The notes under the pieces are model-generated. The model worked only from the letters and a program-made list of their open reading frames with translations. It was not told where the DNA came from and searched no databases. This document shows positions 27,694-36,665 of a stretch of 64,000 bases of DNA, piece after piece (positions within the stretch are counted from its first letter, which is position 1; each line of letters opens with the position of its first letter). The translations under genes and the position numbers were made by a program. Origin of the DNA: Microbacterium sp. lyk4-40-TSB-66 (GTDB lineage: Bacteria > Actinomycetota > Actinomycetes > Actinomycetales > Microbacteriaceae); assembly GCF_030209475.1 (NCBI RefSeq), contig NZ_JARVRW010000006.1, positions 62,001 to 126,000 of the forward strand, read 5' to 3'.

Positions 27694-27773
27694 CTCGACC
27701 GCCACGCCGCCAAGGCCGGGCCGCGACGCTCGTCGTGGCCGATCGTCCGCAGCCCCTCAGCCCGCGCGGCGAT

Positions 27774-27846
27774 CACGCATAAACACGGTTCGTGCGCAGA
27801 AACACGCTGTCGGCCTGTTTACGCGCACCGATCGCGTTTATGCGTG
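27774..27846 (+). repeat. 73-bp nested-hairpin element, copy 2
   Basis: Identical to copy 1 over all 73 bases, as part of the 115-bp duplication. Confidence 0.9.
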
Positions 27847-27933
27847 CTCGACCGCCACGCCGCCGAGGCCGGGCCGCGCACGCCGCACCCGTGCACGGCG
27901 ACCGATGTCGGACGTCGGCGGCAGGATGTCCGC

Positions 27934-30885
27934 GTGACCACCTGGCGCGACCTCGTCCCGAGGAGTGAGCCGGCCGCGTTCGAGCCGCTCGCCCTCGGCA
28001 TCGAGCTGCGCCAGCGCGAGGCGTACGACCCCGCCCGGTGGGACGCCCGGGCGGTCGTGCCGGTCACCCCGCGCCTGCTCGCGCACCGGCAGGACGACCT
28101 GCAGGTCGTCGCGCGCCCCCTCGTGCACGGAACGAGAGACACCTGGATCCGGGCGGATGCCACGTGGGATGCCGTGCGGCGATCTTCCGGCCGCTTCGAC
28201 CCGGCGCAGGTGCGGTGGTTCGCCGAGCTGCACGCCCTCGCCCAGGCGTTGAGGACGACGGGACCGTTCGCCCCCTCCGGCGACACGATCGCCCTCGACA
28301 CCGTCGACTCGCCCCTGCTCTGGCCCCACCTGCGCGCGGCGGAGACGCTCGGCGTCCCGATCGTCTCGATGAACGCGCAGCAGAGTGTGAGCCTCGCGGC
28401 CGACGCGACGGCGCGCGTGGCACTGGATGCCGTGGGTGGGGGAGCGCTTCGCGTGTCCGCCGACATCGAGATCGACGGTCGGCCCCGGGACGCCGCCCAC
28501 GCCCGGGCGATCGGCGGCTCCGGGCTGTTCGCGTACGAACTCGACCGCGACCCCGTGCCCCTCGTGCTGGCGGCGGTCGACCTACCCCCGCCGCTGCCCT
28601 CCCTGCTCGGGGGCGGAGTGGTCGAGGTTCCCGCGGATGACGCCGCCGAGTTCGTCGCCGAGGTCTACCCGCGGTTGGCACGCCGTGCGCCGTTGTCGGT
28701 CGGCGCCGGTGTGCCGGCGCCGACCCCCGCGCGGCCCACGCTGACACTCGAGGTCTCCTACGTCGATGGCGACGCGGTGCAGTACCGCCTCGACTGGGTC
28801 TACCCCGGCGGGTACCGTGTCGGCTGGAACGACGATCGCGAGCACCCTGACCGCGATGACCGCGCCGAGGCGCAGATCGGCGAGCGGTTCGAGACGGCGT
28901 GGATGTCGGCATCCGACCTGCCCCTGTCGCCGCGTGCCACTCTGCGCGATGCGGATGCCGCAGCCTTCAGCGCCCACGTGCTCCCGGCGGTCGACGTGGT
29001 CGAAGAGGTGCGAGTGCACACGCGCGGTACCCGCCCGACGTTCCGCGAGCTGCGCGGCGACCCGTCCTTGCGCATCACGATGGTCGAGTCACTCGATCGC
29101 GACTGGCTCGACCTCGGGATCGCGGTGACCATCGACGGTCGGCTCATCCCGTTCGGCGTGCTCTTCACGGCGTTGTCGCGCGGGCGGACGCGCATCAAGC
29201 TCTCCGACGGGGCGTGGTTCTCGCTCGCGCACCCCTCCCTGCAGCGCTTGCGGGAGTTGTTGGAAGAGGCCGCCGCGCTCGACGAGTGGGAGACGGGCCC
29301 GCGCGTCCCCCGTACGCACCTCGCTCTCTGGGCCGAGTTCGAGGACCTCGCCGACCAGTCCGATGCAGCTGTGGAGTGGCGGCAGCTCGCCCGGGCGCTG
29401 CGCGACGTCACGGAGGTACCCGAGGTGCCGACGCCGCCCGGGTTCCTCGCCGACCTGCGTCCGTACCAGCGCGAGGGACTCTCGTGGCTCGCGCTCCTGC
29501 ACGCGCACCGGCTCGGGGGCATCCTGGCCGACGACATGGGGCTTGGCAAGACCCTGCAGTTGCTCGCTCTCATCGCGCACACCCGTTCGCGAGGCGATGC
29601 GCGCCCGTGGCTCGTCGTCGCCCCCACCTCGGTGCTCCCGACGTGGCGCGCCGAGGCCGCGCGCTTCGTCCCCGACCTGCGGGTCGCCGTCGTCGAGGCG
29701 ACGGCCGTGCGGCGCGACCGCACGATCGCCGAGATCGCCGGCGAGGCCGACATGGTCGTGGTGTCCTACGGCGTCGTGCGGGCGGATGCCGCAGAATTCG
29801 CCGCGACGGCGTTCTCGGGGGTCGTGCTCGACGAGGCGCAGTTCGTGAAGAACCCCGCCACCCGCATCCACCGCGCCATCGCGGCGCTGCGCACCGATGC
29901 GGTGTTCGCAGCGACGGGCACCCCGATCGAGAACGGACTCGACGACCTGTGGGCGCTGCTGTCGTTGACCGCGCCCGGGCTGTTCCCCTCGATCCGGCAG
30001 TTCCGCGAGGACTACACCCGGGCCATCGAACGGCTCCCCTCCGACGCTCCCACCGAGCTGTCGGCGGCGGCCAGCGGCGCGCACCGCGAGAAGATGCTCG
30101 AGAAGCTGCGCCGACGCGTGCGGCCGTTCCTTCTGCGCCGCACGAAGGACGTCGTGGCATCCGACCTCCCGCCGAAGCAGGAGCAGGAGATCGCTGTACC
30201 CCTCGGACCCGCGCATCAGGCGGTGTACGACCGGGTGCTGCAGCGCGAGCGGCAGAAGGTGCTCGGCCTGCTCGACGATCTCGACCGTCAGCGGTTCATC
30301 GTCTTCCGCTCGCTGACGCTGCTGCGCATGCTGGCGCTCGCGCCGGGCCTCGTCGACGACCGTGACGCGAGCCTCGGCTCCGCCAAGCTCGACGTGCTGC
30401 TCGACCGGCTCGTCGAGATCGCCGCCGAAGGGCACCGCGCGCTGGTGTTCAGCCAGTTCACCTCGTTCCTCGACATGGCGGCGCAGAGACTGGATGCCGC
30501 GGGCCTCGCCCACGCGCACCTCGACGGCAGCACCACCCGGCGCGGCGACGTGGTCGCCGGGTTCCGCGAGGGGGACGCTCCGGTGTTCCTCATCAGTCTC
30601 AAGGCCGGGGGGTTCGGACTGACCCTCACCGAGGCGGAGTACGTCTTCGTGCTCGACCCGTGGTGGAACCCCGCGGCCGAGGCTCAGGCGATCGACCGCG
30701 CCCACCGCATCGGGCAGGACAAGAGCGTCTTCGTCTACCGGCTGATCGCCGCGGGCACGATCGAGGAGAAGGTCCTCGCCCTGCAGCGACGCAAGGCCGC
30801 GCTGTCCGAGGCCGTCATCGACGACGACGAGGCCTTCGCCGCTGCGCTCGACGCCGAAGACATCCGCGGGCTGCTGGGACCGTGA
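27934..30885 (+). CDS. SNF2-family DEAD/DEAH-box helicase
   Basis: 983-residue Swi2/Snf2-type ATPase (RapA/HepA-like superfamily 2). The N-terminal ~500 residues are a poorly defined beta-rich region without a SWIM zinc finger. The ATPase has LRPYQREGLSWLA, Walker A ADDMGLGKTLQ (about residues 530-540), Walker B variant LDEAQFVKN, motif III ATGTPIEN, and in the C-terminal lobe LVFSQFTSFLD, LISLKAGGFGLTLT, DPWWNPAAEAQAIDRAHRIG with the SF2 arginine fingers. Likely acts on protein-DNA complexes; exact role unknown. GTG 27934 is preferred; the frame runs upstream through the repeats but without a start supported by homology or ribosome binding. Confidence 0.88.
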   Translation: MTTWRDLVPRSEPAAFEPLALGIELRQREAYDPARWDARAVVPVTPRLLAHRQDDLQVVARPLVHGTRDTWIRADATWDAVRRSSGRFDPAQVRWFAELHALAQALRTTGPFAPSGDTIALDTVDSPLLWPHLRAAETLGVPIVSMNAQQSVSLAADATARVALDAVGGGALRVSADIEIDGRPRDAAHARAIGGSGLFAYELDRDPVPLVLAAVDLPPPLPSLLGGGVVEVPADDAAEFVAEVYPRLARRAPLSVGAGVPAPTPARPTLTLEVSYVDGDAVQYRLDWVYPGGYRVGWNDDREHPDRDDRAEAQIGERFETAWMSASDLPLSPRATLRDADAAAFSAHVLPAVDVVEEVRVHTRGTRPTFRELRGDPSLRITMVESLDRDWLDLGIAVTIDGRLIPFGVLFTALSRGRTRIKLSDGAWFSLAHPSLQRLRELLEEAAALDEWETGPRVPRTHLALWAEFEDLADQSDAAVEWRQLARALRDVTEVPEVPTPPGFLADLRPYQREGLSWLALLHAHRLGGILADDMGLGKTLQLLALIAHTRSRGDARPWLVVAPTSVLPTWRAEAARFVPDLRVAVVEATAVRRDRTIAEIAGEADMVVVSYGVVRADAAEFAATAFSGVVLDEAQFVKNPATRIHRAIAALRTDAVFAATGTPIENGLDDLWALLSLTAPGLFPSIRQFREDYTRAIERLPSDAPTELSAAASGAHREKMLEKLRRRVRPFLLRRTKDVVASDLPPKQEQEIAVPLGPAHQAVYDRVLQRERQKVLGLLDDLDRQRFIVFRSLTLLRMLALAPGLVDDRDASLGSAKLDVLLDRLVEIAAEGHRALVFSQFTSFLDMAAQRLDAAGLAHAHLDGSTTRRGDVVAGFREGDAPVFLISLKAGGFGLTLTEAEYVFVLDPWWNPAAEAQAIDRAHRIGQDKSVFVYRLIAAGTIEEKVLALQRRKAALSEAVIDDDEAFAAALDAEDIRGLLGP

Positions 30886-30992
30886 CACGATTCCGCCCTC
30901 TGACTCGCAAGAGAGCCGGCGGATCCCGGCACGGCGCGGCGTCCGTCTTCCGAAGAGGTCCGCGCCCACCGCCCGCCCAGGCGACCCCCGCG

Positions 30993-30998
30993 TAGACT
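30993..30998 (+). promoter_or_regulatory. candidate -10 box for the MBL/Rieske gene
   Basis: TAGACT 31 bases before the ATG, with GGAGCGAC as ribosome-binding site. No -35 consensus is seen. Confidence 0.5.
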
Positions 30999-31029
30999 CA
31001 ACAGGTTCCGTCCACGACACAGGAGCGAC

Positions 31030-32592
31030 ATGAAAGTCACCGGCCTCGGCCACGCAGGCATGTTCATCGAGACGGCGGGCGGCAGCATCCTCTGCGATCC
31101 CGTCATCGGTCCGAGCTTCTTCGGCTCGTGGTTCCCGTTCCCCGACAACCGCTCCCTCGACTGGGAGCGCTTCGGCGCGGCCGACTTCCTCTACATCTCG
31201 CACCGCCACCGCGATCACTTCGATCCGGCTCTTCTCGAGCGGTACGTGTCGAAAGACATCCGCATCCTCCTGCCCGAGTACCCCACCGACGACCTCGAGC
31301 AGGACCTCCTCGCCCTCGGCTACACGAACCTCGTGCGCACCGAGGCGGGCGTGCCGCTGCACTTCGGCGACCTGAAGCTCATGGTCACGCCCCTGCGCGC
31401 CCCCTCCGACGGCCCCATCGGCGATTCGTCCCTCTCGGTCGACGACGGCACGGCATCCGTGCTGAATCAGAACGACTCGCACCCGCTGGATCTCGACGCG
31501 CTCTTCGACTTCGGCAAACCCGACGCGTATTTCACGCAGGTGTCGGGCGCGATCTGGTGGCCGATGGTCTACGACCTGCCCCAGGATGCCAAGCAGAACT
31601 TCGCCCAGCTCAAGCGCGACGCGCAGAACAAGCGCGCGATGTATTACATCGACAAGGTCGACGCGCCGCACGTGTTCCCGATGGCGGGGCCCCCGATGTT
31701 CCTGCGCGACGAGCTGTTCCGCTACAACGGCACCGGACTCGAGAACGACTCGATCTTCACCGACCAGCGCGAGTTCCTCGCGCACATGAAACAGCAGCGC
31801 CCCGACCAGAAGGGGTATCTGTTCCTCCCCGGCACCGAGGTCGAGGTGCAGGGATCCGATGTGACCGTCACGCAGACGCTGTACACCGACGACGAGATCG
31901 AACGCGTCTTCGGCGACAAGTGGAACTACCTGGCCGAGCAGCGCGACAGCCGCCGCGACGAGATCGCCGCCGAGGTGGCATCCCGTTCCGAGATCCTGCC
32001 GCCGGCCGAGATGCTGGCCGCGATCAAGGAGTGGTGGGAGCCGCTGCTGCGCCGTGCCCGCACCATCCGCAACGGCGTCGGGGGAGCGGTGCGCTTCCGC
32101 ATCGGCGACCTCGACATGGTCGTCGACTTCCCGAAGGCCAAGGTGCGCGAGTACGCCGGGGAAGACTGCATCTACTGGTACACGATCCCCGCCGACCTCG
32201 TCTCGACGAACATCCGCGACCACGAGATCGACTGGTCGAACTCGATCTTCCTCTCCATGCAGTTCGAGGTCGGTCGTTCGGGCAAGTTCAACGAGTTCCT
32301 CACGACGTTCCTCAAGTGCCTGTCGCGCGATCGCATCGAGTACGTCGAGAACTGGTACGCCGAGCAGTCCGACCAGACCGAGGATGCCGAGATCGACGGC
32401 TGGACCGTGCAGCGCCGGTGCCCGCATCTGCGCGCCGACCTGACCAAGACCGGCAAGATCGAGGACGGCGTGCTCACCTGCTCGCTGCACGACTGGAAGT
32501 GGGATCTCGCGACGGGTCGGTGCCTCACGACGACCGGTCACCCGATCCGCTCGACGCGCGCGGAGGAACCCGTCGAGGTCGCCGCGAGCTGA
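31030..32592 (+). CDS. metallo-beta-lactamase-fold protein with C-terminal Rieske [2Fe-2S] domain
   Basis: 520 residues. The N-terminal half is an MBL/UlaG-type fold with metal motif HRHRDH (residues 58-63) after GLGHAGMFIETAGGSILCDP. The C-terminus carries Rieske ligands C464-P-H466 and C484-S-L-H487. The combination recalls CMP-N-acetylneuraminate hydroxylase-like proteins, where the Rieske domain is N-terminal; here the order is reversed. An oxygenase or hydroxylase using a Rieske cluster and a metal site is plausible, but the substrate is unknown. It is followed after 3 bases by a VOC gene, so the two may act together. Confidence 0.8.
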   Translation: MKVTGLGHAGMFIETAGGSILCDPVIGPSFFGSWFPFPDNRSLDWERFGAADFLYISHRHRDHFDPALLERYVSKDIRILLPEYPTDDLEQDLLALGYTNLVRTEAGVPLHFGDLKLMVTPLRAPSDGPIGDSSLSVDDGTASVLNQNDSHPLDLDALFDFGKPDAYFTQVSGAIWWPMVYDLPQDAKQNFAQLKRDAQNKRAMYYIDKVDAPHVFPMAGPPMFLRDELFRYNGTGLENDSIFTDQREFLAHMKQQRPDQKGYLFLPGTEVEVQGSDVTVTQTLYTDDEIERVFGDKWNYLAEQRDSRRDEIAAEVASRSEILPPAEMLAAIKEWWEPLLRRARTIRNGVGGAVRFRIGDLDMVVDFPKAKVREYAGEDCIYWYTIPADLVSTNIRDHEIDWSNSIFLSMQFEVGRSGKFNEFLTTFLKCLSRDRIEYVENWYAEQSDQTEDAEIDGWTVQRRCPHLRADLTKTGKIEDGVLTCSLHDWKWDLATGRCLTTTGHPIRSTRAEEPVEVAAS

Positions 32593-32595
32593 CCC

Positions 32596-32991
32596 GTGCC
32601 GGGCTTCCACCACGTCGAGGTGTGGGTGACCGACCTGGCGCAGGCGCGCGCGGAATGGGGGTGGCTCCTGTCCACGATCGGATTCGAGCGCAGCGGTGAG
32701 TGGACCGAGGGGGAGTCGTGGACGGCGGGTGACGGCGCCTACCTGACCCTGACCACGTCGCCAAACCTGTCGGGGCCCGACCATGACCGGCGTGCACCGG
32801 GAGTCAACCATCTCGCGTTTCACGGCGGCTCCCGCGCGCAGGTGGACGCCGTGGTGGGCTTCGCTGCCTCACACGGGTGGCGGCCCTTGTACCAGGAGCG
32901 ATACCCCTTCGCCGGCGGTCCGACGCACTACGCCGGGTGGCTGGAGAACTCCGCGGGCTTCAAGGCGGAGATCGTCGCCGACGAGCGGTAG
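32596..32991 (+). CDS. VOC (glyoxalase/dioxygenase-fold) family protein
   Basis: 131-residue single-module VOC protein: FHHVEVWVTDLAQARAEWGW at the N-terminus and NHLAFHGGSRAQVDAVVGFA, then THYAGWLEN and a final metal-position Glu in FKAEIVADE. His in HHVEVW, His in NHLAFH and this Glu are the likely metal ligands. Family members range from glyoxalases and extradiol dioxygenases to resistance proteins. Starts at GTG 3 bases after the MBL/Rieske stop without its own ribosome-binding site, consistent with coupling. Confidence 0.78.
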   Translation: MPGFHHVEVWVTDLAQARAEWGWLLSTIGFERSGEWTEGESWTAGDGAYLTLTTSPNLSGPDHDRRAPGVNHLAFHGGSRAQVDAVVGFAASHGWRPLYQERYPFAGGPTHYAGWLENSAGFKAEIVADER

Positions 32992-33286
32992 GGCCCGGGC
33001 GCGATGGTCGACGGCCGGTCTCGATGCACCACCGAGGTGCGGGGACAATTCCGTCCGCGGAGGATCGGGGCTGTGGCATCCCATTGCTTCCGCTCTTCGC
33101 GGTCCGCGCCTATGTCTGCGGAGGGGATTCCGGCGACGGAGGACCACACCCGCGGTATCCGTCCTCCCTCCGCCAAATCTCCTCCCGCCCCACAATGTCC
33201 TCACAACCGCACCCCGCCGCCTGCGCCCCAACCCCGCACCGTCCGCACCCGCGCCGCGCCGACCAAGCCCGCCCCGCCCCACCCGC
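32992..33286. other. gene-free gap upstream of the pyr promoter
   Basis: No supported gene. It contains an imperfect hairpin GGCGACGGAGGA (33132-33143) with TCCTCCCTCCGCC (33162-33174) followed by AAATCT, a possible terminator for the upstream unit, and then an extremely C-rich, G-poor top strand from about 33175 to 33285. Confidence 0.5.
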
Positions 33287-33292
33287 TAGACT
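33287..33292 (+). promoter_or_regulatory. candidate -10 box of the pyr operon
   Basis: TAGACT 58 bases before the pyrR ATG. The inferred transcript starts near 33299 and includes the PyrR-loop match at 33321-33334. Confidence 0.55.
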
Positions 33293-33310
33293 TGCCCCGA
33301 ACCACAGCAA

Positions 33311-33342
33311 CCTTTAACCCCGTCCCGTGAGGCGGAGAAGGG
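33311..33342 (+). promoter_or_regulatory. PyrR RNA-binding loop in the pyrR leader
   Basis: CGTCCCGTGAGGCG (33321-33334) matches the known PyrR-binding consensus ARUCCNGNGAGGYU at all positions except the first and last, including the core UCCNGNGAGG. Flanks CCTTT (33311-33315) and AAGGG (33338-33342) can pair, placing the loop on a stem whose 3' side contains part of the purine-rich ribosome-binding region of pyrR. This fits translational repression by PyrR bound to UMP, as reported for mycobacteria. Binding here is inferred. Confidence 0.65.
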
Positions 33343-33350
33343 AGCGGCGG

Positions 33351-33881
33351 ATGAACACGCGCACCGTCATGCACGATGCCGACATCGCCCGCGCTTTGAC
33401 GCGTATCTCGCACGAGATCCTGGAGTCCAACAAAGGACCGGAAGGACTCGTCCTGCTGGGCATCCCGACTCGCGGCGTCACGCTCGCGAACCGGATCGGC
33501 CCGCTCGTGAGCGAGTTCGGTGGCGCAACGGTCCCGGTCGGCTCGCTCGACGTCACGATGTATCGCGACGATCTGCACCGCAACCCGACCCGCGCACCTC
33601 GGCGCACCGAGATCCCCGCCGGCGGCATCGACGGCAAGACGGTGGTGCTGGTCGACGACGTGCTGTTCTCAGGCCGGAGCATCCGTGCCGCTCTCGACGC
33701 CCTGCAGGACATCGGGCGTCCTTCGGCGGTGCGCCTCGCGACCCTCATCGACCGTGGCCACCGCGAGCTGCCGATCCGCCCCGACTTCGTGGGCAAGAAC
33801 CTGCCCAGTGCCCGCGACGAGCGGGTCAACGTGCGCCTCGCCGAAGTCGACGGCGTCGAGGAGGTGACGATCGAGTCATGA
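33351..33881 (+). CDS. pyrR: bifunctional pyr operon regulator / uracil phosphoribosyltransferase PyrR
   Basis: 176-residue type I phosphoribosyltransferase that binds pyr mRNA and also makes UMP from uracil and PRPP. PRPP motif [18 protein letters not shown] (about residues 100-117), the PyrR hallmark [23 protein letters not shown] and the flexible loop. ATG 33351 is preceded by GGGAGCGG. It heads the pyrimidine operon and its ATGA stop overlap couples it to pyrB. The leader carries a PyrR-loop match, implying autoregulation. Confidence 0.96.
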   Translation: MNTRTVMHDADIARALTRISHEILESNKGPEGLVLLGIPTRGVTLANRIGPLVSEFGGATVPVGSLDVTMYRDDLHRNPTRAPRRTEIPAGGIDGKTVVLVDDVLFSGRSIRAALDALQDIGRPSAVRLATLIDRGHRELPIRPDFVGKNLPSARDERVNVRLAEVDGVEEVTIES

Positions 33882-34846
33882 GGCACCTCCTCGACACCCA
33901 GCACCTGTCCCGCGCCGACGCCCTCGAGATCCTCGACGTCGCCGAAGACATGGCCGACACGCAGCGCCGTGAGGTCAAGAAGCTCCCGACCCTGCGCGGC
34001 AAGACGGTCGTCAACCTCTTCTTCGAGGACTCCACGCGCACGCGCATCTCGTTCGAGGCCGCCGCCAAGCGCCTCTCCGCCGACGTCATCAACTTCTCGG
34101 CGAAGGGCTCCAGCGTCAGTAAGGGCGAATCGCTGCAGGACACCGCGCAGACACTCCAGGCGATGGGGGCGGATGCCGTCGTCATCCGCCACGGCGCCTC
34201 CGGTGCCCCGCGGACCCTCGCCACCAGCGGCTGGATCAGCGCGGGCGTGGTCAACGCCGGCGACGGCACGCACGAGCACCCCACGCAGGCGCTGCTCGAC
34301 GCCTTCACGATCCGCAAGCGCCTCTTCGGCGACGACAGTCGCGGCCGCGACCTGAGCGGCATCCGGGTCACCATCGTCGGCGACGTGCTGCACTCGCGCG
34401 TCGCGCGATCCAACGTGTGGCTCCTGCACGCCCTGGGCGCCCACGTCACGCTCGTGGCACCGCCGACGCTGGTGCCCCAGGACGTGAGCGGGTGGCCCGT
34501 CGAGATCGATTACGACCTCGACCACGCCATCGCCGCGGGGCCCGACGCGCTCATGATGCTCCGCATCCAGCTGGAACGCATGTCGGCGGCGTATTTCCCG
34601 ACTGAACGGGAGTATTCGCGTCGCTACGGTCTCGACGCGCGACGTTTGGACGCGCTGCCGACCGATAGCATTGTGTTGCACCCCGGTCCGATGAACCGGG
34701 GTCTGGAGATCTCCGCCGAAGCCGCCGATTCGCCTCGTTCGACGGTGCTCGAACAGGTCACGAACGGCGTCTCCGTGCGGATGGCCGTGCTGTACCTGCT
34801 GCTGGCGGGCGAGCGGCCCGACACCGAGAAAGAGGACCTCCGATGA
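33878..34846 (+). CDS. pyrB: aspartate carbamoyltransferase catalytic subunit
   Basis: First committed step of UMP synthesis: carbamoyl phosphate plus aspartate to carbamoyl aspartate. The 322-residue protein has the carbamoyl phosphate loop [15 protein letters not shown] (about residues 50-64), [16 protein letters not shown] and the aspartate-side [12 protein letters not shown]. No pyrI regulatory chain is adjacent, as expected for actinobacteria. It overlaps pyrR and pyrC by 4 bases on each side. Confidence 0.97.
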   Translation: MRHLLDTQHLSRADALEILDVAEDMADTQRREVKKLPTLRGKTVVNLFFEDSTRTRISFEAAAKRLSADVINFSAKGSSVSKGESLQDTAQTLQAMGADAVVIRHGASGAPRTLATSGWISAGVVNAGDGTHEHPTQALLDAFTIRKRLFGDDSRGRDLSGIRVTIVGDVLHSRVARSNVWLLHALGAHVTLVAPPTLVPQDVSGWPVEIDYDLDHAIAAGPDALMMLRIQLERMSAAYFPTEREYSRRYGLDARRLDALPTDSIVLHPGPMNRGLEISAEAADSPRSTVLEQVTNGVSVRMAVLYLLLAGERPDTEKEDLR

Positions 34847-36165
34847 GCCACGCCACCCCCCAGACCCTTCTGGTGCGCGGCGCGCGCGTCGAGGGGCAGG
34901 ATGCCACCGACCTGCTCGTGCGCGACGGTGTCATCGCCGAGACCGGTTCCGGTCTGTCGCACGCCGGTGCCACGGTCATCGACGCCGAGGGGCTGATCGC
35001 CCTCCCCGGCCTCGTCGACCTGCACGTGCACCTGCGCGAGCCCGGCTTCGAGGCATCCGAGACCGTCCTCACCGGGTCCCGCGCGGCCGCAGCCGGAGGT
35101 TTCACCACCGTCTTCGCGATGCCGAACACCTCGCCGACCGCCGACACCGCGGGTGTCGTCGAGCAGGAGCTCGCCCTCGGCGAGGCCGCCGGCTACGTGC
35201 ACGTGCAGCCGATCGGCGCCGTCACGGTCGGGCAGAAGGGCGAGCGTCTCGCCGAGCTCGGTGCGATGGCCGACTCGCGGGCCCGCGTGCGCGTCTTCAG
35301 CGACGACGGCTTCTGCGTCTTCGACCCGCTGATCATGCGGCGAGCGCTCGAATACGTGAAGGCTTTCGACGGCGTCGTCGCGCAGCACGCACAGGACCCG
35401 CGCCTGACCGAGGGCGCGCAGATGAACGAGGGTGCCGTGTCGGCCGAGCTCGGTCTCACCGGCTGGCCGGCGGTGGCCGAGGAGTCGATCATCGCCCGCG
35501 ACGTCCTGCTCGCCGAGCACGTCGGCTCGCGCCTGCACGTGTGCCATCTCTCCACGGCGGGTTCGGTCGACATCATCCGCTGGGCCAAGAAGCGCGGCGT
35601 GAACGTCACCGCCGAGGTGACCCCGCACCACCTGCTGCTGACCGATGAGCTCGTGCGCGATTACGACGCGCGGTTCAAGGTGAACCCGCCGCTGCGTCGC
35701 GAAGAAGACGTGATGGCCGTGCGCGAGGGTCTCGCCGACGGCACGATCGACATCGTCGCGACCGACCATGCGCCGCACCCCGCCGAGGCGAAGGCCTGCG
35801 AGTGGGCGGCGGCGGCCAACGGCATGGTGGGCCTCGAGAGCGCCCTGCGGGTCGTGCAGCAGGCGATGGTCGACACCGGCCTGCTCGACTGGGCCGACGT
35901 CGCACGCGTGTTGTCGAAGACCCCCGCGCGCATCGGACGCCTCGACGGTCACGGCACGCCGGTCGCCGCCGGTCAGCCGGCCAGCTTCACGCTGTACGAC
36001 CCGCGCCCGTCGCGCACCTTCGCCGTCGCCGACCTGCGCGGACGCAGCAAGAACTCGCCGTACCTGGGCCGGGAGCTGCCCGGTGAGGTGCGCTGGACCG
36101 TGCGCGCCGGCATCCCCACCGTCGCCGACGGATCCCTGCTCGACGCGCCGGGGGTGCTCTCATGA
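34843..36165 (+). CDS. pyrC: dihydroorotase
   Basis: Cyclises carbamoyl aspartate to dihydroorotate. The 440-residue type I enzyme has the metal motif [12 protein letters not shown] (about residues 59-70), [18 protein letters not shown], a metal His in VTPHHLLL and the catalytic ATDHAPH. Zinc amidohydrolase TIM barrel with flanking beta-sandwich. The usual carboxylated Lys position (about 100) is not obvious, as in other class I dihydroorotases with Asp there. Overlaps pyrB and the next gene by 4 bases. Confidence 0.96.
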   Translation: MSHATPQTLLVRGARVEGQDATDLLVRDGVIAETGSGLSHAGATVIDAEGLIALPGLVDLHVHLREPGFEASETVLTGSRAAAAGGFTTVFAMPNTSPTADTAGVVEQELALGEAAGYVHVQPIGAVTVGQKGERLAELGAMADSRARVRVFSDDGFCVFDPLIMRRALEYVKAFDGVVAQHAQDPRLTEGAQMNEGAVSAELGLTGWPAVAEESIIARDVLLAEHVGSRLHVCHLSTAGSVDIIRWAKKRGVNVTAEVTPHHLLLTDELVRDYDARFKVNPPLRREEDVMAVREGLADGTIDIVATDHAPHPAEAKACEWAAAANGMVGLESALRVVQQAMVDTGLLDWADVARVLSKTPARIGRLDGHGTPVAAGQPASFTLYDPRPSRTFAVADLRGRSKNSPYLGRELPGEVRWTVRAGIPTVADGSLLDAPGVLS

Positions 36166-36665
36166 CGCGTGAGGGCGCCCTGCTCGTCATGGCCGCGGTG
36201 GCCGTGATCGCGCTGGCCCTGCTCGCGTGGGCCTGGGTGCGACGAACGCGGCGCGATGCGCGCTACACGGCCCCCGTGGGGGAGCTGCCCGACGACGCCG
36301 TCGAGACCGCGGTGTTCCCGGGTCTCTACGTCGCCACGACCCGACACGACGAGCCGCTGGAACGACTCGCGATCAAGGGCCTCGGCTTCCGCTCCCGCGT
36401 CGACGTCACCGTCACCACGGCCGGCGTCGCGCTCGACCTTCCGGGTCAGCCCCGCATCGCGCTCACCCGCGACCGGCTCGTGGATGCCGCCCAGGCCACC
36501 GTCGCCATCGACCGTGTGGTCGAGGCGGGCGGCCTGACGCGCGTCAGCTGGCGCATCGACGACGAGACCGTCGTCGACACCTACCTCCGACCTCAGGATG
36601 CCTCGGCTAAAGCGCTGGCCGACGCCATCCGTCCCCTCATCACCACGACAGGAAGCGACGCATGA
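36162..36665 (+). CDS. PH-like membrane protein of the pyr operon
   Basis: 167 residues with one N-terminal membrane helix (about 6-25, [20 protein letters not shown]) followed by basic RRTRRDAR and a soluble domain rich in beta-strands. A gene of this kind sits between pyrC and carA in many actinobacteria, including mycobacteria (there annotated as a membrane or export protein). Its function is unknown. The four-base overlaps on both sides (ATGA) show it is part of the pyr operon. Confidence 0.75.
   Translation: MTREGALLVMAAVAVIALALLAWAWVRRTRRDARYTAPVGELPDDAVETAVFPGLYVATTRHDEPLERLAIKGLGFRSRVDVTVTTAGVALDLPGQPRIALTRDRLVDAAQATVAIDRVVEAGGLTRVSWRIDDETVVDTYLRPQDASAKALADAIRPLITTTGSDA

Larger units (their letters stand above)
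27611..27878 (+). repeat. 115-bp direct duplication in the nusB-helicase gap
   Basis: Copies at 27611-27725 and 27764-27878 differ at one base (a versus g in GCCRAGG) and are separated by 38 bases. Each contains one 73-bp hairpin element plus flanks. The near identity indicates recent duplication. The 27519-27933 gap holds no supported gene, although a frame stays open through the repeats. Confidence 0.9.

Noticed and set aside
27427..27933. Extension of the helicase frame upstream through the duplicated hairpins
   Set aside because: The extension translates both repeat copies into identical peptides and overlaps nusB; the GTG at 27934 is the more economical start.
29089..32823. A 1244-codon antisense frame opposite the helicase and MBL/Rieske genes
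   Set aside because: Shadow of the + strand genes, crossing two of them and the promoter between; no recognisable domain or start signal.
34669..34680. Promoter-like GATAGCATTG inside pyrB
   Set aside because: It encodes the conserved Asp-Ser-Ile-Val segment of pyrB and no gene start follows at a useful distance.
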